Assembly (NCBI GenBank): GCA_020073365.1
Contig: JAIQFL010000006.1
Span: 1 to 64,000, forward strand
Origin: Terriglobia bacterium
GTDB taxonomy: Bacteria; Acidobacteriota; Terriglobia; Bryobacterales; Bryobacteraceae
Length of the DNA stretch: 64,000 nt
Direction of reading: 5' to 3'
The translations under genes were made by a program, and so were the position numbers. This document shows, one piece after another, positions 1-9,555 of the stretch. The stretch's first letter is position 1. Each line of letters starts with the position of its first letter. A model generated the notes under the pieces. The model made no database searches. It saw only the letters and a list, made by a program, of their open reading frames with translations, and was not told the origin of the DNA.

Positions 1-79
1 ATCTCGAAGAAATGGGGCTGCCGACAGCCCGACGCGGTAGGCTGACGAGCGGTGGGCCTGCGCCCAGGAAATTCATGTG

Positions 80-904
80 CTAGTCCTCGTTCGGCCCACT
101 GACGATGACTGACGATCTTTCCGCAATGTTGGTTGCAGAGCTGACGGAAATGATTCGCCCGCCCAGGCGGTCGGCGCGGCTGGAATTGAGCTCGATGCCG
201 GCGGCGCGGAGATTGCTTGCCATGCGGCGTAGGGTGTTAGCGAGCGCATCGGGTGCCTTGGGCCAACGCGCCGAACGTCTGATGCCGTCGCTGGCCATGC
301 GGTTGAGACGAAGCAGCAGTTCGGCGGTGCTGCCCGTAAAGCCCTCCCGAGCCAGCTCTCGCAGCGGCTCATAGAGCGGCGAGGAGTCCAGCGCGAGGTT
401 GCGCGCGTCGGCACGATTCGCCTCGTAGACCTTGAGAAACTCGCCGCGTTGCAGACCTAAACCATCTTCGCAGGCGCTCGCCCAGGTTGCGAAGTCGGCC
501 ATTCGCGGTAGCTGACCAAGCGCGAGGGCGGGCAGCTTCCTCAACCCCAGTGCGACCGCATCCAGCAGGGCGCCGAGGATTGGTGGTCTGGCAGCTTCGA
601 ACTCGTGCCAAAACTGGCTCTCGTCGCGGCGCAGCTCGGGCTTGATATCATAGAAGTCGATGATCAGCGCGCGATCGAGGAAGTCGGGTCGGGTGGCGCC
701 GAGATCCGGGATGGCGTTGAACACCAGTGGGCGGGTGGCATCGAAGACCGCTTCGTCATAGTCGCTGTGTAGTTCCCGCCCGCCAAAGCCTCCGCCGGTT
801 GCCAAGCGACAGGCCGCATCGGCCAGATCCTGCGGCAGATGGCTTAAATTATCGAAGCACACCAGCCACGAGTTTCGGGCGGCCGCAAAATTGCCGGCCC
901 CATC
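80..904 (-). pseudogene. C-terminal remnant of a plasmid/phage-type primase-helicase ATPase
   Basis: The readable protein resembles the C-terminal half of DUF3987-like primase/helicase ATPases: FDNLS followed by a TGGGFGGR loop, the strand LVFNAIPDL, then DFLDRALIIDF and the helical stretch EFEAARPPILGALLDA. The Walker A half is absent. On the minus strand the frame is closed by a TGA at 905-907, about 15 codons before FDNLS, and the only start is a GTG at 860-862. The conserved reading continues upstream of that GTG to the stop, so this is a truncated remnant rather than a gene starting there. It ends in TAG at 80-82. It lies beside a toxin-antitoxin pair, as in a decayed mobile island. Family placement is by motif memory, not by a search. 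Confidence 0.65.
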
Positions 905-1024
905 TCACCAGCCCGACCAGGACCATGAATAGCATCGATGCCGGGGATAGTTGGCTATCCCTTTACCTAACCGCACAAGCGGCGTGGTCAATAATCATCC
1001 GAAAATCACCCCCATTTATACTCA

Positions 1025-1381
1025 TCAAAGCATGATTGCACGCTTACGTGCTGATCTTACGCGGTCGCCTCGTGCGCGAACTGCTTCCACGCGCCGCACT
1101 TTGACTTTCACCTCTACGCGCGAGCCCAGCCGATTGATGATCGACATGAGGCGATCAAGGGTAAGCCGTCCCAGCTCCGCGTTGCGGATGCGCGAGAAGT
1201 CCGCCGCCGCAATGCCGGTACGGCCGTGCGCGCCGCGCACGGTCAGGTGGTCCCGGTCGAGTGCCTTGATGATTTCGGCGGCCAGGATGGCCTTGAACTG
1301 CTCGGCATCGGCGTTTTCATGCCGGAGGTCGCGGAACGCATTGCCGCTACCCCGCACCACTTCCAGTTTTTCGCGCTTCAT
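1025..1381 (-). CDS. HigA-like XRE-family antitoxin
   Basis: A 118-residue protein with a helix-turn-helix of the HigA type (residues about 25-90: AILAAEIIKAL, then GIAAADFSRIRNAELGRLTLDRLMSIINRLG) and a basic tail. In this family the antitoxin binds the toxin and represses the shared promoter. The start ATG overlaps the toxin stop by 4 nt (ATGA), so the two are translationally coupled with the toxin first, the usual HigBA order. A perfect palindrome upstream of the toxin gene is a likely operator. Confidence 0.85.
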   Translation of the reverse strand: MKREKLEVVRGSGNAFRDLRHENADAEQFKAILAAEIIKALDRDHLTVRGAHGRTGIAAADFSRIRNAELGRLTLDRLMSIINRLGSRVEVKVKVRRVEAVRARGDRVRSARKRAIML

Positions 1382-1725
1382 CGCAACATCTCCTTCAGCC
1401 TTTTCAAACGGTCCTTTATCAGGTCGATTTCGCGTTTCGGCGTCTTGATGCCCTGCGTCGATTTCTTCTGGAACGTATGCACAACCCAGATCTCATCGGC
1501 TAGTTGCACCGCGTACACTACACGGAATGCACCGCCCTTAAACGGCAGCGCAATCTCGAAGACACCCGATCCGATGCCGTGCATGGGCTTGGCAACGTCG
1601 GCCTTGCCGCCTTCGGCCGCAATCGTCAGGGCGGCTAGACAGATTGACCTGGCCCCTTCGGGGAACGTCTCGAATTCCCTTAAGGCCGCCCCGATCCATG
1701 AAACGGGCCGTGTTTTCCGGGTCAT
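1378..1725 (-). CDS. HigB-like RelE/ParE-superfamily toxin (Gp49 family)
   Basis: A 115-residue protein of the phage Gp49/HigB-like branch of the RelE/ParE superfamily, which typically cleaves mRNA at the ribosome. Diagnostic stretches are the WIGAALREFETFP opening, GSGVFEIALPFKGGAFRVVYAV in the middle (read as a strand pair) and VHTFQKKSTQGIKTPKREI near the end, the usual Gp49 core. Length is normal for the family. It is the first gene of a two-gene operon with the XRE antitoxin, overlapping it by 4 nt. Mobile-island context fits a plasmid or phage stabilisation module. Confidence 0.85.
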   Translation of the reverse strand: MTRKTRPVSWIGAALREFETFPEGARSICLAALTIAAEGGKADVAKPMHGIGSGVFEIALPFKGGAFRVVYAVQLADEIWVVHTFQKKSTQGIKTPKREIDLIKDRLKRLKEMLR

Positions 1726-1758
1726 CTGCCGTCCGCTAGCGCATACCGATAGTCCATG

Positions 1759-1774
1759 TTGTCATATTTGACAA
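1759..1774. promoter_or_regulatory. Palindrome upstream of higBA, likely operator
   Basis: A perfect inverted repeat TTGTCA-TATT-TGACAA lies 34-49 nt upstream of the toxin start. Read on the minus strand its first half is also a good -35-like hexamer (TTGTCA), so a repressor bound here would overlap the promoter. HigA-type antitoxins normally bind such palindromes; binding here is inferred. Confidence 0.5.
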
Positions 1775-1794
1775 CGGCGGTCAAGCCTGTCCAG

Positions 1795-2583
1795 CTATTT
1801 CGAGGACATCGCCGGGAGCTTGCGCATGATGTTGTGGAAGCGTGTGCGGCTGATCTGGTGGTCCGCTAACAGACGGCCGTTGTGGATGAGGGCGAATACG
1901 GCGTAGGGCGTCGGCGCATTCTGCGCTTCACCGGGCGATTGGAGGTCCACGATCCTGGGTTTGATCCCGTAATCCTCTTCCGCCGCCTGCGCAATCTCGG
2001 CAGCGAATGTCACGATGTACGGGCACTGGTTGGAACGTATGATCGTCAGGCCCCGGCTGTACCGGCTCAGCTTCTTTTCCCAGTCGCCTTTGAAGGCTGG
2101 ATCGGCGGCCGACGGGTTCAGCTTCCGGACGAGCAAGCTGTAATCCGGAGGCGCGCTATCGACCACGGTGAAGCCGTTCGCCAGGTATAGCGCAGAGCCG
2201 GCAAGCCATGGCTGTTCCCGGGCGATCGCGGCCACGCCGTCCATGCCGCCCTTGCGCGCATCCTCGACGCAGGCTTCGAGCATCAGGCGTCCGAGGCCCT
2301 TACGCTGATACTGCTTGACGTGCGAAAAAACGCAGTGAATGAACATGTAGCCGCGGGCGTCCACTCCGCGCCAGGCATGCTCGCCAGGAAGGTATTCGAT
2401 GTAGCCGCACTGCCGGTTGTCCGGGGTCACGGCCACCTTCGCCCGCAAGCCTAACTTGAAATTCGCCTTCAACCAGCAGTTCTTCTGCCGGCGCCCCTCG
2501 TGAGCGGGGTTTTTCACGCCGCAGCAGGATAACGTCTCGACGCGCGCCGGGTCGAGATCGATCAACACAGGCATCTGAGTCAT
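1795..2583 (-). CDS. GNAT acetyltransferase with C-terminal YoaP domain
   Basis: A 262-residue protein. Residues about 40-155 form a GNAT acetyltransferase domain, with the acetyl-CoA loop seen as KQYQRKGLGRLMLEACVEDA and a following ALYLANGFTVVD strand-turn. Residues about 175-255 match the YoaP-type C-terminal domain (WEKKLSRYSRGLTIIRSNQCPY through LLADHQISRTRFHNIM), the same two-domain arrangement as Bacillus YoaP. The N-terminus has several Cys (CCGVKN, RRQKNCW). The acceptor substrate is unknown. It follows the higBA promoter region and is separated from the ADOP permease by only 22 nt, so its own promoter may lie at the end of that gene's region. Confidence 0.8.
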   Translation of the reverse strand: MTQMPVLIDLDPARVETLSCCGVKNPAHEGRRQKNCWLKANFKLGLRAKVAVTPDNRQCGYIEYLPGEHAWRGVDARGYMFIHCVFSHVKQYQRKGLGRLMLEACVEDARKGGMDGVAAIAREQPWLAGSALYLANGFTVVDSAPPDYSLLVRKLNPSAADPAFKGDWEKKLSRYSRGLTIIRSNQCPYIVTFAAEIAQAAEEDYGIKPRIVDLQSPGEAQNAPTPYAVFALIHNGRLLADHQISRTRFHNIMRKLPAMSSK

Positions 2584-2605
2584 AGCATAGGTCTCCGCAA
2601 CAATT

Positions 2606-4972
2606 TCACTCGTGCCGTAGCGCCGTCATGGGATCGATGCGGGCCGCGCGGAGCGCCGGGTGCATGGCGGCTACGCAACCCACCGCCGCCACTACAACCG
2701 ATGCCACCGCGAAGGTCCACGGATCATCAGCGGCCACTCCATACAGCAGCTTCTGGATGGCGCTGCGGCCCACGTACGACAATGCCCACCCGAGCGGAAT
2801 GGCAATCGCGATCTGCATGGCCGCCTCCTTCAGCACCTGACGCGCCAGCGCTCCCGGCGTCGCCCCCATGGCCACGCGCACTCCCAATTCCGGCGTGCGC
2901 TTGGCTACGGCATAGAGCGTGACGCCGAAGAGCCCGGCGGCGGCCAGCAGAAGCCCCACGGCGGCCAGCGAGCCGGTCAGCTCGGCGGCCAGTTGCTCAC
3001 TGCTGCGCGCCCGGCGCATGTGCAGCCGTAGCGTTTGAATCCTGAGAATGATGAACACCTTGTCTGAACTTCGAATGAAGGAACGCACCGTGGCGGTCAT
3101 CGTCTCGGGATCATTGCGAGTGGCGATGAAGAGCGTCAATTCGCCGTCGGGCATCTGCGCGAAGGGGAAGTACAAGTACGGTTCGGGGGTCTCGCGCAAC
3201 GCGATCGACGGGCCGTCTTCCACCACTCCCACAATCTGCCGGTCCTTGCCACTCACCCTTATCCACTCGCCGATCGCTTGCCGGTCAGGGAAGAAGCGGC
3301 CGGCGAAAGTGGCATTGACCATCGTGACCAGCGTGGCGGCCGGGCCGTCGGACTGCTTGAAGCTTCGGCCGCTGAGTACACGGGCGCCGGTAGTTTCGAA
3401 GTAACTGGGGCTCACCTGGTTGAAATGGAACTCCATTTTGGGTTGGCCGGCCATTTCCACGTCGACTACGGCGCCGCCCAGCGACCCGCTGAGCATGGCG
3501 CGGCGCGCCCAGGCTACACGCTCCACGCCAGGCAGTCCGGCCAGGCGGTTCCCGAGAGGCTCGATGGTAGCGGGCGGGGCCTCCGTCCAACCGTCCACCA
3601 GCAGCACCCGGGCATCGGGGTTCATGGCCGGACGGGTGGCAGCGATCTTGTCGAGGCTGCGCCACAGCAGCCCCGCCGAGCAGGTTACCGCCGTGACCAG
3701 GGCCATCTGGGCGATTACCAGTCCTGACAGCCAGCGTGACGACCCCGTGGTCCTGGCGCCCTGCAAAGCCGGCGAGATGCGCCTCCGCCAGGCATCGCTC
3801 CAAGGAATCGCCGCGCCGATCACCGCCACGGCCACGAGCGCGATGGAGCTGAAGCCAAAGGTTCGCAGATCGAGGCGGATCGAGTAGTCAATGTAGCTCT
3901 GCCCGGCATAGAACAGCGCCGGAGCCGCCTGAATCAGCCATGCCGCCAGTAGCAGGCCGACGGCGGTTCCCGAGCCGCTGAGCAGCAGGGTTTCGACCAG
4001 GTGCTGGCGGGCCAGGTCGGTTCGGCCGGCGCCGAGAGCGAGCCGGATGCCGGTTTCCCGGCGGCGGCCTTCGTTGTCCACCAGCCGCAGGTTCGCGAGG
4101 TTGGCGGCGGCGATGAGGACCAGCAACACCATCAGTCCCAGGAACGCGGCGTTGGATTCCACCTTGTCGCGCAGGCCCTTGGTAGTGAATCGCTCGACAG
4201 CGGCCTTGCGGTCCGGGGCGGCGGCGAGGCCGTCCTTCTCCAGTTGCCTCAGGGCGGCGTCGGCTTCCTTCTGCGCCTGCTCGATGCCGGTGCCGGGCCG
4301 CAAGCGGGCGATCGCCTCATAATCGGTGAAACGGAGGCTGTTTGCCCGGGCCATTTGCAGGCTTCCGAAAAAGCCCTGCATGGGGACAAACAGGTCGACC
4401 GCAATGCCGCGACGGATTCCGTGAAATCCGGGCGGCAGAACCCCGATGATCTTCAGGACCCCGCTACCTACGGGAAGGCTGCGTCCCAGAATGGCAGCGT
4501 CGCCTTCCAGGGTCTGGTGCCAGTAGCGGTCCGAGATCACCATCACCCCATCCTGCCCCTTACCTGCATGAAACAGCTCACCTTTGGCAGGTTTCACGCC
4601 GAGCAGGTCAAAGTAATTGTCGGAGACGCCGGCGGTGATGGGGAATTGGTCGCGGTCGGGCAGCTTAACGCGCGGTCCACGGCGGTTTTCGGTCAGGATG
4701 CCGGTGAAGCAGTGAGTGCGCGCGGCCAGGGCTTCATACTCCGGCCAACTGAGGATGTCCGAACGCTGTTCGCGCGTGGTGGCCGAGAGCCAGACGAGCT
4801 GTCCCGGTGCACTGACCGGCAGGTCGCGAAGCGCGTACGCGTCCAGGACGCTGAATGCGGCCGTGCTGAAACCAATAGCCAGGCCCAGCGATGCAACGGC
4901 CAGGAGGGTCACACCCGGCTTCCGGGCGAGCGCCCGGACGGCTACGCGGAGATCCTGCAGCAAAGTGTCCAT
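2606..4972 (-). CDS. ADOP-family orphan ABC permease (double MacB-PCD/FtsX)
   Basis: A 788-residue membrane protein of the acidobacterial duplicated orphan permease type (TIGR03434-like, about 800 residues). It starts MDTLLQDLRVAVRALARKPG, has a transmembrane helix at about 20-40, a MacB-like extracytoplasmic domain, an FtsX block at about 275-400 (LVDNEGRRRETGIRLALGAG), a second extracytoplasmic domain and a second FtsX block at about 660-780, and ends with the family signature RAARIDPMTALRHE. No ATPase or PadR regulator is adjacent, which is typical of the family. Such permeases are thought to act like MacB/LolCE mechanotransmission proteins; the cargo here is unknown. Confidence 0.92.
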   Translation of the reverse strand: MDTLLQDLRVAVRALARKPGVTLLAVASLGLAIGFSTAAFSVLDAYALRDLPVSAPGQLVWLSATTREQRSDILSWPEYEALAARTHCFTGILTENRRGPRVKLPDRDQFPITAGVSDNYFDLLGVKPAKGELFHAGKGQDGVMVISDRYWHQTLEGDAAILGRSLPVGSGVLKIIGVLPPGFHGIRRGIAVDLFVPMQGFFGSLQMARANSLRFTDYEAIARLRPGTGIEQAQKEADAALRQLEKDGLAAAPDRKAAVERFTTKGLRDKVESNAAFLGLMVLLVLIAAANLANLRLVDNEGRRRETGIRLALGAGRTDLARQHLVETLLLSGSGTAVGLLLAAWLIQAAPALFYAGQSYIDYSIRLDLRTFGFSSIALVAVAVIGAAIPWSDAWRRRISPALQGARTTGSSRWLSGLVIAQMALVTAVTCSAGLLWRSLDKIAATRPAMNPDARVLLVDGWTEAPPATIEPLGNRLAGLPGVERVAWARRAMLSGSLGGAVVDVEMAGQPKMEFHFNQVSPSYFETTGARVLSGRSFKQSDGPAATLVTMVNATFAGRFFPDRQAIGEWIRVSGKDRQIVGVVEDGPSIALRETPEPYLYFPFAQMPDGELTLFIATRNDPETMTATVRSFIRSSDKVFIILRIQTLRLHMRRARSSEQLAAELTGSLAAVGLLLAAAGLFGVTLYAVAKRTPELGVRVAMGATPGALARQVLKEAAMQIAIAIPLGWALSYVGRSAIQKLLYGVAADDPWTFAVASVVVAAVGCVAAMHPALRAARIDPMTALRHE

Positions 4973-5346
4973 ATTAAGAAGATATACGGATCTGAATCGG
5001 TTCGGTTAGTCTTTTTCTTCGCTCGATCGATTTCACCTGGCGGACGACGCGCGGCTCATCGCCAGTCCCGGCCCGCGCCACACCCCTCAGCCCATGCCGG
5101 CCTCCTAATGGCGCAGGGGCCGTGGGCCTCAAGATTTCCGGGAGCGGCGACATCGACGGGCAGGCCATGAAGTTCATGACGTCTTGTTCGAAGCAGGACG
5201 AACGCTGGCCGGCGGGCCGATAAAATCACCGTTGCGCGTCGCTTTGGATTAAAATAAGCCTGCATGGACATGCGGTCCTGTCCCCGCCGAGCGGTAACCT
5301 CGGCAGCGTCCAAGACGCCTGAGTATTAAACCACCCCGAGGTGTTT
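4973..5346. other. Divergent intergenic region without a recognised gene
   Basis: About 370 nt separate the ADOP permease (minus) from the Gfo/Idh/MocA gene (plus). I see no convincing coding frame. It must hold the two divergent promoters; an AT-richer patch around 5220-5265 is the most promoter-like part. The Shine-Dalgarno GAGGT at 5338-5342 belongs to the plus-strand gene. Confidence 0.5.
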
Positions 5347-6912
5347 ATGGCCATTTCGCGACGACATTTCTTCTTCGGCAGCCTGCTCGCCGGGGCTGTC
5401 CCAACGGGGGGATTCGGCAGCACGCCGTCCCTCAAAATGATGGGCTACAAATCGCCCAACGAAAAGCTGAATGTGGCATCCATTGGATGCGGCGGGAAGG
5501 CCTCGAGCGATATTCGGGGCTGCGCGGCGACGGAGAACATCGTGGCGCTGTGCGACGTGGATGACAAGCGGGCCGCCGGCATCTACAAAACCTTTGAAAA
5601 GCAACCCAAATTCAAAGATTTCCGGAAGATGCTCGATCAGGAAGGCAAAAACTTCGATGCCTGCATCGTCACCATTCCGGACTTCATGCACGCCGTGGCA
5701 GCCATGGCCTGCATGGAACGCGGCAAGCATGTTTACGTGCAAAAGCCGCTCACGCGCACCGCGTGGGAAGCCCGCATGCTCACCGAGGCGGCCGCCAAGT
5801 ATCGGGTCGCTACCCAGATGGGCAACCAGGGTTACTCCAACGAAGGCACCCGGCAATGCGCCGAGATGATTTGGGCGGGCGAGATCGGCAACGTCACCGA
5901 GGTGCATGCCTGGACCAACCGGCCCATTTGGCCGCAGGGCGTCACCGAAATCCCGGCTCCGACACCGGTACCGGATACGCTGGATTGGGACCTGTGGCTG
6001 GGCTGCGCCCAGGCGCGCCCCTACACCAAGGGAGCGGGGCCGGCGGGGTACGACAACGGCGATTTCTACCAGCCCTCCAACTGGCGCGGCTTCTTTGATT
6101 TCGGCTGCGGCTCGCTGGGCGACATGGCGTGCCATATCCTGGGCGCTCCGAACCTTGCACTGAACCTGAGCAAACGGGCGCCTACCAGCGTCGAATGCAT
6201 CAAGAGGGAAGGCACCAGCAGCTTCATGTTCCCGAAGCAGTGCGTCATCCGTTTCGACTTCCCCGCCTATGGGTCGATGCCGCCCCTGAAGGTCTTCTGG
6301 TACGACCTCTTGAAGGAACAACCCAAGATCGCGGGAGTTCCGGATGGCGAATACCTGGGCGATATGCCCTCTCCCGCCCGTCCCCAGGGGCAGCCGGGGC
6401 AGGCGCGAGGAGGCGGACAGGGCGGGCGCGCAGGCGGCCGTGGAGCGGGTGGACCGCAAGGCCCTCGCACGGAAGGCACCGGGCGAGTCTTTACCTGGGC
6501 GCAGATGGAGGCGGTCAAGGAGAATCCTCCGACCAGCACCGGCGCCGGCGCCAATGGAAGCCTGTTCATCGGCGACAAAGGCATGATTACGACCGGCACC
6601 TATGGCGAGGGGACACGCCTGATCCCGGTCGAGAAGATGCAGAATTACAGCTTCCCGCAGGAAGTGCTGAGCCGTTCGCCGGGCCATTATCACGATTGGA
6701 TCCGCGCCTGCAAGGGCGGCGAGCCGGCGTGCTCGAACTTCAGCGTGGCCGGTCCGTTCGTCGAGTGGATGGTGCTGGGCGTAGTAGCGACGCGTGTGGA
6801 AGGCAAGCTGGAGTGGGACGCGGCGAAGATGCGATTCTCCAACAATGCGGAAGCCAACAAATACGTTAAGCCGTTCTACCGCAAGGGCTGGGCTCCCAAC
6901 TGGAAAGGCTGA
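5347..6912 (+). CDS. Secreted Gfo/Idh/MocA-family NAD(P)-dependent oxidoreductase
   Basis: A 521-residue protein. The ATG at 5347 is preferred over the in-frame GTG at 5341 because GAGGT (5338-5342) sits 4-5 nt upstream of the ATG. The N-terminus SRRHFFFGSLLAGAV is a twin-arginine-like export signal, usual for acidobacterial and planctomycete members. The Rossmann fold follows (NVASIGCGGKASSDIRG, then VALCDVDDKRA), with the substrate-side motif VQKPLTRTAWEA. A Gly/Arg/Gln-rich linker at about residues 342-376 is an odd low-complexity insert in the C-terminal domain. Family members oxidise or rearrange sugars; the substrate is unknown. It stands alone, with palindromic repeats just after its stop. 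Confidence 0.9.
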   Translation: MAISRRHFFFGSLLAGAVPTGGFGSTPSLKMMGYKSPNEKLNVASIGCGGKASSDIRGCAATENIVALCDVDDKRAAGIYKTFEKQPKFKDFRKMLDQEGKNFDACIVTIPDFMHAVAAMACMERGKHVYVQKPLTRTAWEARMLTEAAAKYRVATQMGNQGYSNEGTRQCAEMIWAGEIGNVTEVHAWTNRPIWPQGVTEIPAPTPVPDTLDWDLWLGCAQARPYTKGAGPAGYDNGDFYQPSNWRGFFDFGCGSLGDMACHILGAPNLALNLSKRAPTSVECIKREGTSSFMFPKQCVIRFDFPAYGSMPPLKVFWYDLLKEQPKIAGVPDGEYLGDMPSPARPQGQPGQARGGGQGGRAGGRGAGGPQGPRTEGTGRVFTWAQMEAVKENPPTSTGAGANGSLFIGDKGMITTGTYGEGTRLIPVEKMQNYSFPQEVLSRSPGHYHDWIRACKGGEPACSNFSVAGPFVEWMVLGVVATRVEGKLEWDAAKMRFSNNAEANKYVKPFYRKGWAPNWKG

Positions 6913-6922
6913 TGGGCTCGTG

Positions 6923-6986
6923 ACACAGGCATTCTTGCCTGTGTGGGGTTTCCGGAAAAACCAACACAGGCAAGGATACCCGTGTT
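6923..6986. repeat. Pair of inverted palindromic repeats between convergent genes
   Basis: The left unit is a perfect hairpin, ACACAGGCA-TTCT-TGCCTGTGT (6923-6944). The right unit (6963-6986) is a degenerate copy in the opposite orientation, so the whole block also folds as one long imperfect inverted repeat. It lies between the stops of the oxidoreductase and the SBBP gene and could end transcription from both sides. The left unit closely matches the repeat at 54147-54168. Confidence 0.75.
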
Positions 6987-9555
6987 ACAGCGGCGCAGCT
7001 CGGACTGCTATCGTCACCGTCGGTGCGCTCGTGACTCCGCCTATTGTCAGCGTGATCGGAACGCCCGGCCCTGTGGGCGTATTCGCAGGCACTCGGGCGT
7101 TGACCTGGATCGTCCCCGCCACCAACGTGGGCGCGCCGCCGGCATAGGCCACTTCCGCCGACAGGCCGCCAATCGTCACCTCGACCGGGAGCGTCAGTTT
7201 CGGCGTTCCGGTCACCATCTGTCCGTCGGATTCCGGCGGGGTCGTCTGCCCACCCCCGGTGCCATAGATGGCGATGAACTCGCCCTGCTGGGCAGGGTCG
7301 AGCGGAGTGTTCAGTTTGCCGTCCTGATTCAAAATCGCCGCAGGGCCGGCACCCGAGCCATCGGCCGCAAAGATGGCGGGTGCGACTGGGGCCAGCAGGA
7401 CGTCGACGGGCGGCGTGCCTGCCCCTGTTCCCTGGTTGATGACCGCTACGCTGGCGAGCGTTCCCGCTACGCCAAGCGGCACAATCGCGTTCACCTGGTT
7501 GGCCTGCGCGTAGAGAACCGGCGCGGGAATTCCGCCGACCAACACCCGCGTCCCGCCCACGGAAGTCCCGATGGACCCCGACGAGTCCGCTGTCGGCGTG
7601 GCAGGCATCACGGGCCCGAGGCCCGCGCCGAATATGGTGATGATTTCTCCCGGCGCCAAGGGGCCCGGCAAGAGGCTGGCGCCGTTGACTACACCCGCGC
7701 TCGCGATCTTGGGCCCTGGGACCACGGCGATTTTGGCCACCAGGTTCGCTCCCGCTATGTAGGCGTTGCCTGCCCCATCGAGTGCCAGCCCCACCGCCCC
7801 CGTGGCATTATTCGCACCAAACGGTGTCGAGTACCGCAAGGCATTTCCCCCCGCATTCAATTTCGCCAGGAAGCCGACCTCACCGCCGAAGGCGCGCAGC
7901 GGGATGGCCGCCGGAAAATCGCTGGAGCTGGTATTCCCAGCCACATAGGCTTCGCCCGCGCCGTCCACGGCAATGGCTTCGCTATTGTCCGCGCCACTGC
8001 CGCCCAGGTAAGTGGAGTACACGAACTGGCCGTCGGGGCCGAGCTTGGAAACGAATCCATGGCTGCACGGTACCGGCGGCCCTTTCGGATTGGGTGGCGG
8101 GCATGGGGGACCCGGCGGCTTGGGCTGCAGTGCCCCTGCAGTCGTCGGGAAGTCTTGAGAATTCGTCGAGCCCGTCACATATGCGTTGCCCGACGAATCG
8201 ACAGCCACCGCCGCCGCCGACTCGGTGCCGGACCCCGCGATATCGTGCTCGTACACCAGAGCACTGCCCGCCGGATTCACCTTCATCACGAATGCGTGGC
8301 CTGGGACGGCTAAGGGTGCCTCGTTACCGCCCACCACGAATGCATTTCCGGAAGTATCCGTGGCCAAGCCGTGCGGGGTGACATTTCCAACCGAGGCGGA
8401 GTACACCAGCGCCGATCCCGTTGGATTGAGCTTCACCAAAAAGCCACCCAGTCCACGCTGCAACGCTCCACTGGTCGGCGGAATGCCTGCCGCTGAAGTG
8501 AAGCCCGCGGCATAGACGTTGCCGGCGCCATCGGCCGCAATGCCCTGCACGGACGTCCCGGGCGAGAACGGGCCCGACGATCCGCCGAGCAGGGTGGAGT
8601 AGACCAGACTACCGGAACGATCCAGCTTCAGCACGAATCCGACCGTGCCTTGCTGAGGCTGCGTGGTCTGGAACGCACCCGGGGTTACCGGGAAGCCCGG
8701 GACAAGCGTCTCGCCTCCCAGATAAACATTGCCGGCTCCGTCCACGGCGATCCCGAACGCCGCGACGAAAGGGCTGCCAGGACTGACGATATACGTGGAG
8801 TAGAGCAGGGCGTCGCCCGCAGGCGTCAGCTTGGCGATCACCAGGCCGGTATATAGCGAGGTCGACCCGGATCCCGCGACGTAAGTGCTTCCTGACGAGT
8901 CTACGGCGACCACGTTCGCGCCGGGGGAGGGAAGCGAATACTCCAGGGACAGAATCGGGTCGATGACCAGGGGCCGTGCGTGGTCATACCTCCCCAGCTT
9001 CAGTTGCACCCCGGTCGGACGCACCAGGTAGCGGCAGTCCACGGATCTCCCATCCTGCCGGGCCACAGGGCGCCTTTGCTGAATCTCGCCGCCAGGGGTT
9101 TCGATTGCCAGGTCGCCGGTTGGCGTCAGGCGCACCTTGCGCGCGCCTTCGAATTCCAGGCGGATGCGGGATGTGTCCGCTCCGGCTGCCACCACGAGGT
9201 CGTATTCGAGGGCCTCACGCCGGCCATGGTACACCAGATCGATTCCGGGATAGATCCCGCGATACCGGACACGGCCGAAATGCGGCACGTGCTGCCGCCA
9301 GCCCGTGGGATTCGCCCCGATCAGGTAGTTGCTCATCCCGCGCTGGGGCTCCAGCGCTTCGCCTTCCGCATCGGGGTTCGCGCCGCGGAATCGCAGCGTG
9401 AACGCCGCTTTTCCCCGGCGAATGTCGGCCTGCGCGCCATCCAGCGCGACCTCATAGCCGCTGCCCCGCGCCACATACTGCGCGGGCATGTCCGTCTGCC
9501 CGACGTTCGGTTCGAAGTGGAGCGGAAGCAAAACCAGAGCCAGAAGCGTGTTCAT
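6985..9555 (-). CDS. SBBP-repeat beta-propeller protein with TIGR03437 C-terminal domain
   Basis: An 856-residue exported protein. After a short hydrophobic leader come the N-terminal domain typical of SBBP proteins (GMSNYLIGANPTGWRQHVPH, YPGIDLVYHGRREALEYDLV), then about eight SBBP repeats with the recurring AVDGAGNVYLGG / DSSGNAYVTGST pattern (residues about 200-640), and a C-terminal Solibacter-type domain starting near VVNGASLLPGPLAPGEIITI. Function is unknown; such proteins are probably surface or extracellular propellers. Its ATG overlaps the stop of the preceding paralogue by 4 nt, so the two form an operon. Confidence 0.88.
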   Translation of the reverse strand: MNTLLALVLLPLHFEPNVGQTDMPAQYVARGSGYEVALDGAQADIRRGKAAFTLRFRGANPDAEGEALEPQRGMSNYLIGANPTGWRQHVPHFGRVRYRGIYPGIDLVYHGRREALEYDLVVAAGADTSRIRLEFEGARKVRLTPTGDLAIETPGGEIQQRRPVARQDGRSVDCRYLVRPTGVQLKLGRYDHARPLVIDPILSLEYSLPSPGANVVAVDSSGSTYVAGSGSTSLYTGLVIAKLTPAGDALLYSTYIVSPGSPFVAAFGIAVDGAGNVYLGGETLVPGFPVTPGAFQTTQPQQGTVGFVLKLDRSGSLVYSTLLGGSSGPFSPGTSVQGIAADGAGNVYAAGFTSAAGIPPTSGALQRGLGGFLVKLNPTGSALVYSASVGNVTPHGLATDTSGNAFVVGGNEAPLAVPGHAFVMKVNPAGSALVYEHDIAGSGTESAAAVAVDSSGNAYVTGSTNSQDFPTTAGALQPKPPGPPCPPPNPKGPPVPCSHGFVSKLGPDGQFVYSTYLGGSGADNSEAIAVDGAGEAYVAGNTSSSDFPAAIPLRAFGGEVGFLAKLNAGGNALRYSTPFGANNATGAVGLALDGAGNAYIAGANLVAKIAVVPGPKIASAGVVNGASLLPGPLAPGEIITIFGAGLGPVMPATPTADSSGSIGTSVGGTRVLVGGIPAPVLYAQANQVNAIVPLGVAGTLASVAVINQGTGAGTPPVDVLLAPVAPAIFAADGSGAGPAAILNQDGKLNTPLDPAQQGEFIAIYGTGGGQTTPPESDGQMVTGTPKLTLPVEVTIGGLSAEVAYAGGAPTLVAGTIQVNARVPANTPTGPGVPITLTIGGVTSAPTVTIAVRAAPL

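Noticed and set aside
5326-6693. Minus-strand open frame opposite the Gfo/Idh/MocA gene
   Set aside because: No start signal or domain; the plus strand has a Tat-like leader and Rossmann motif.
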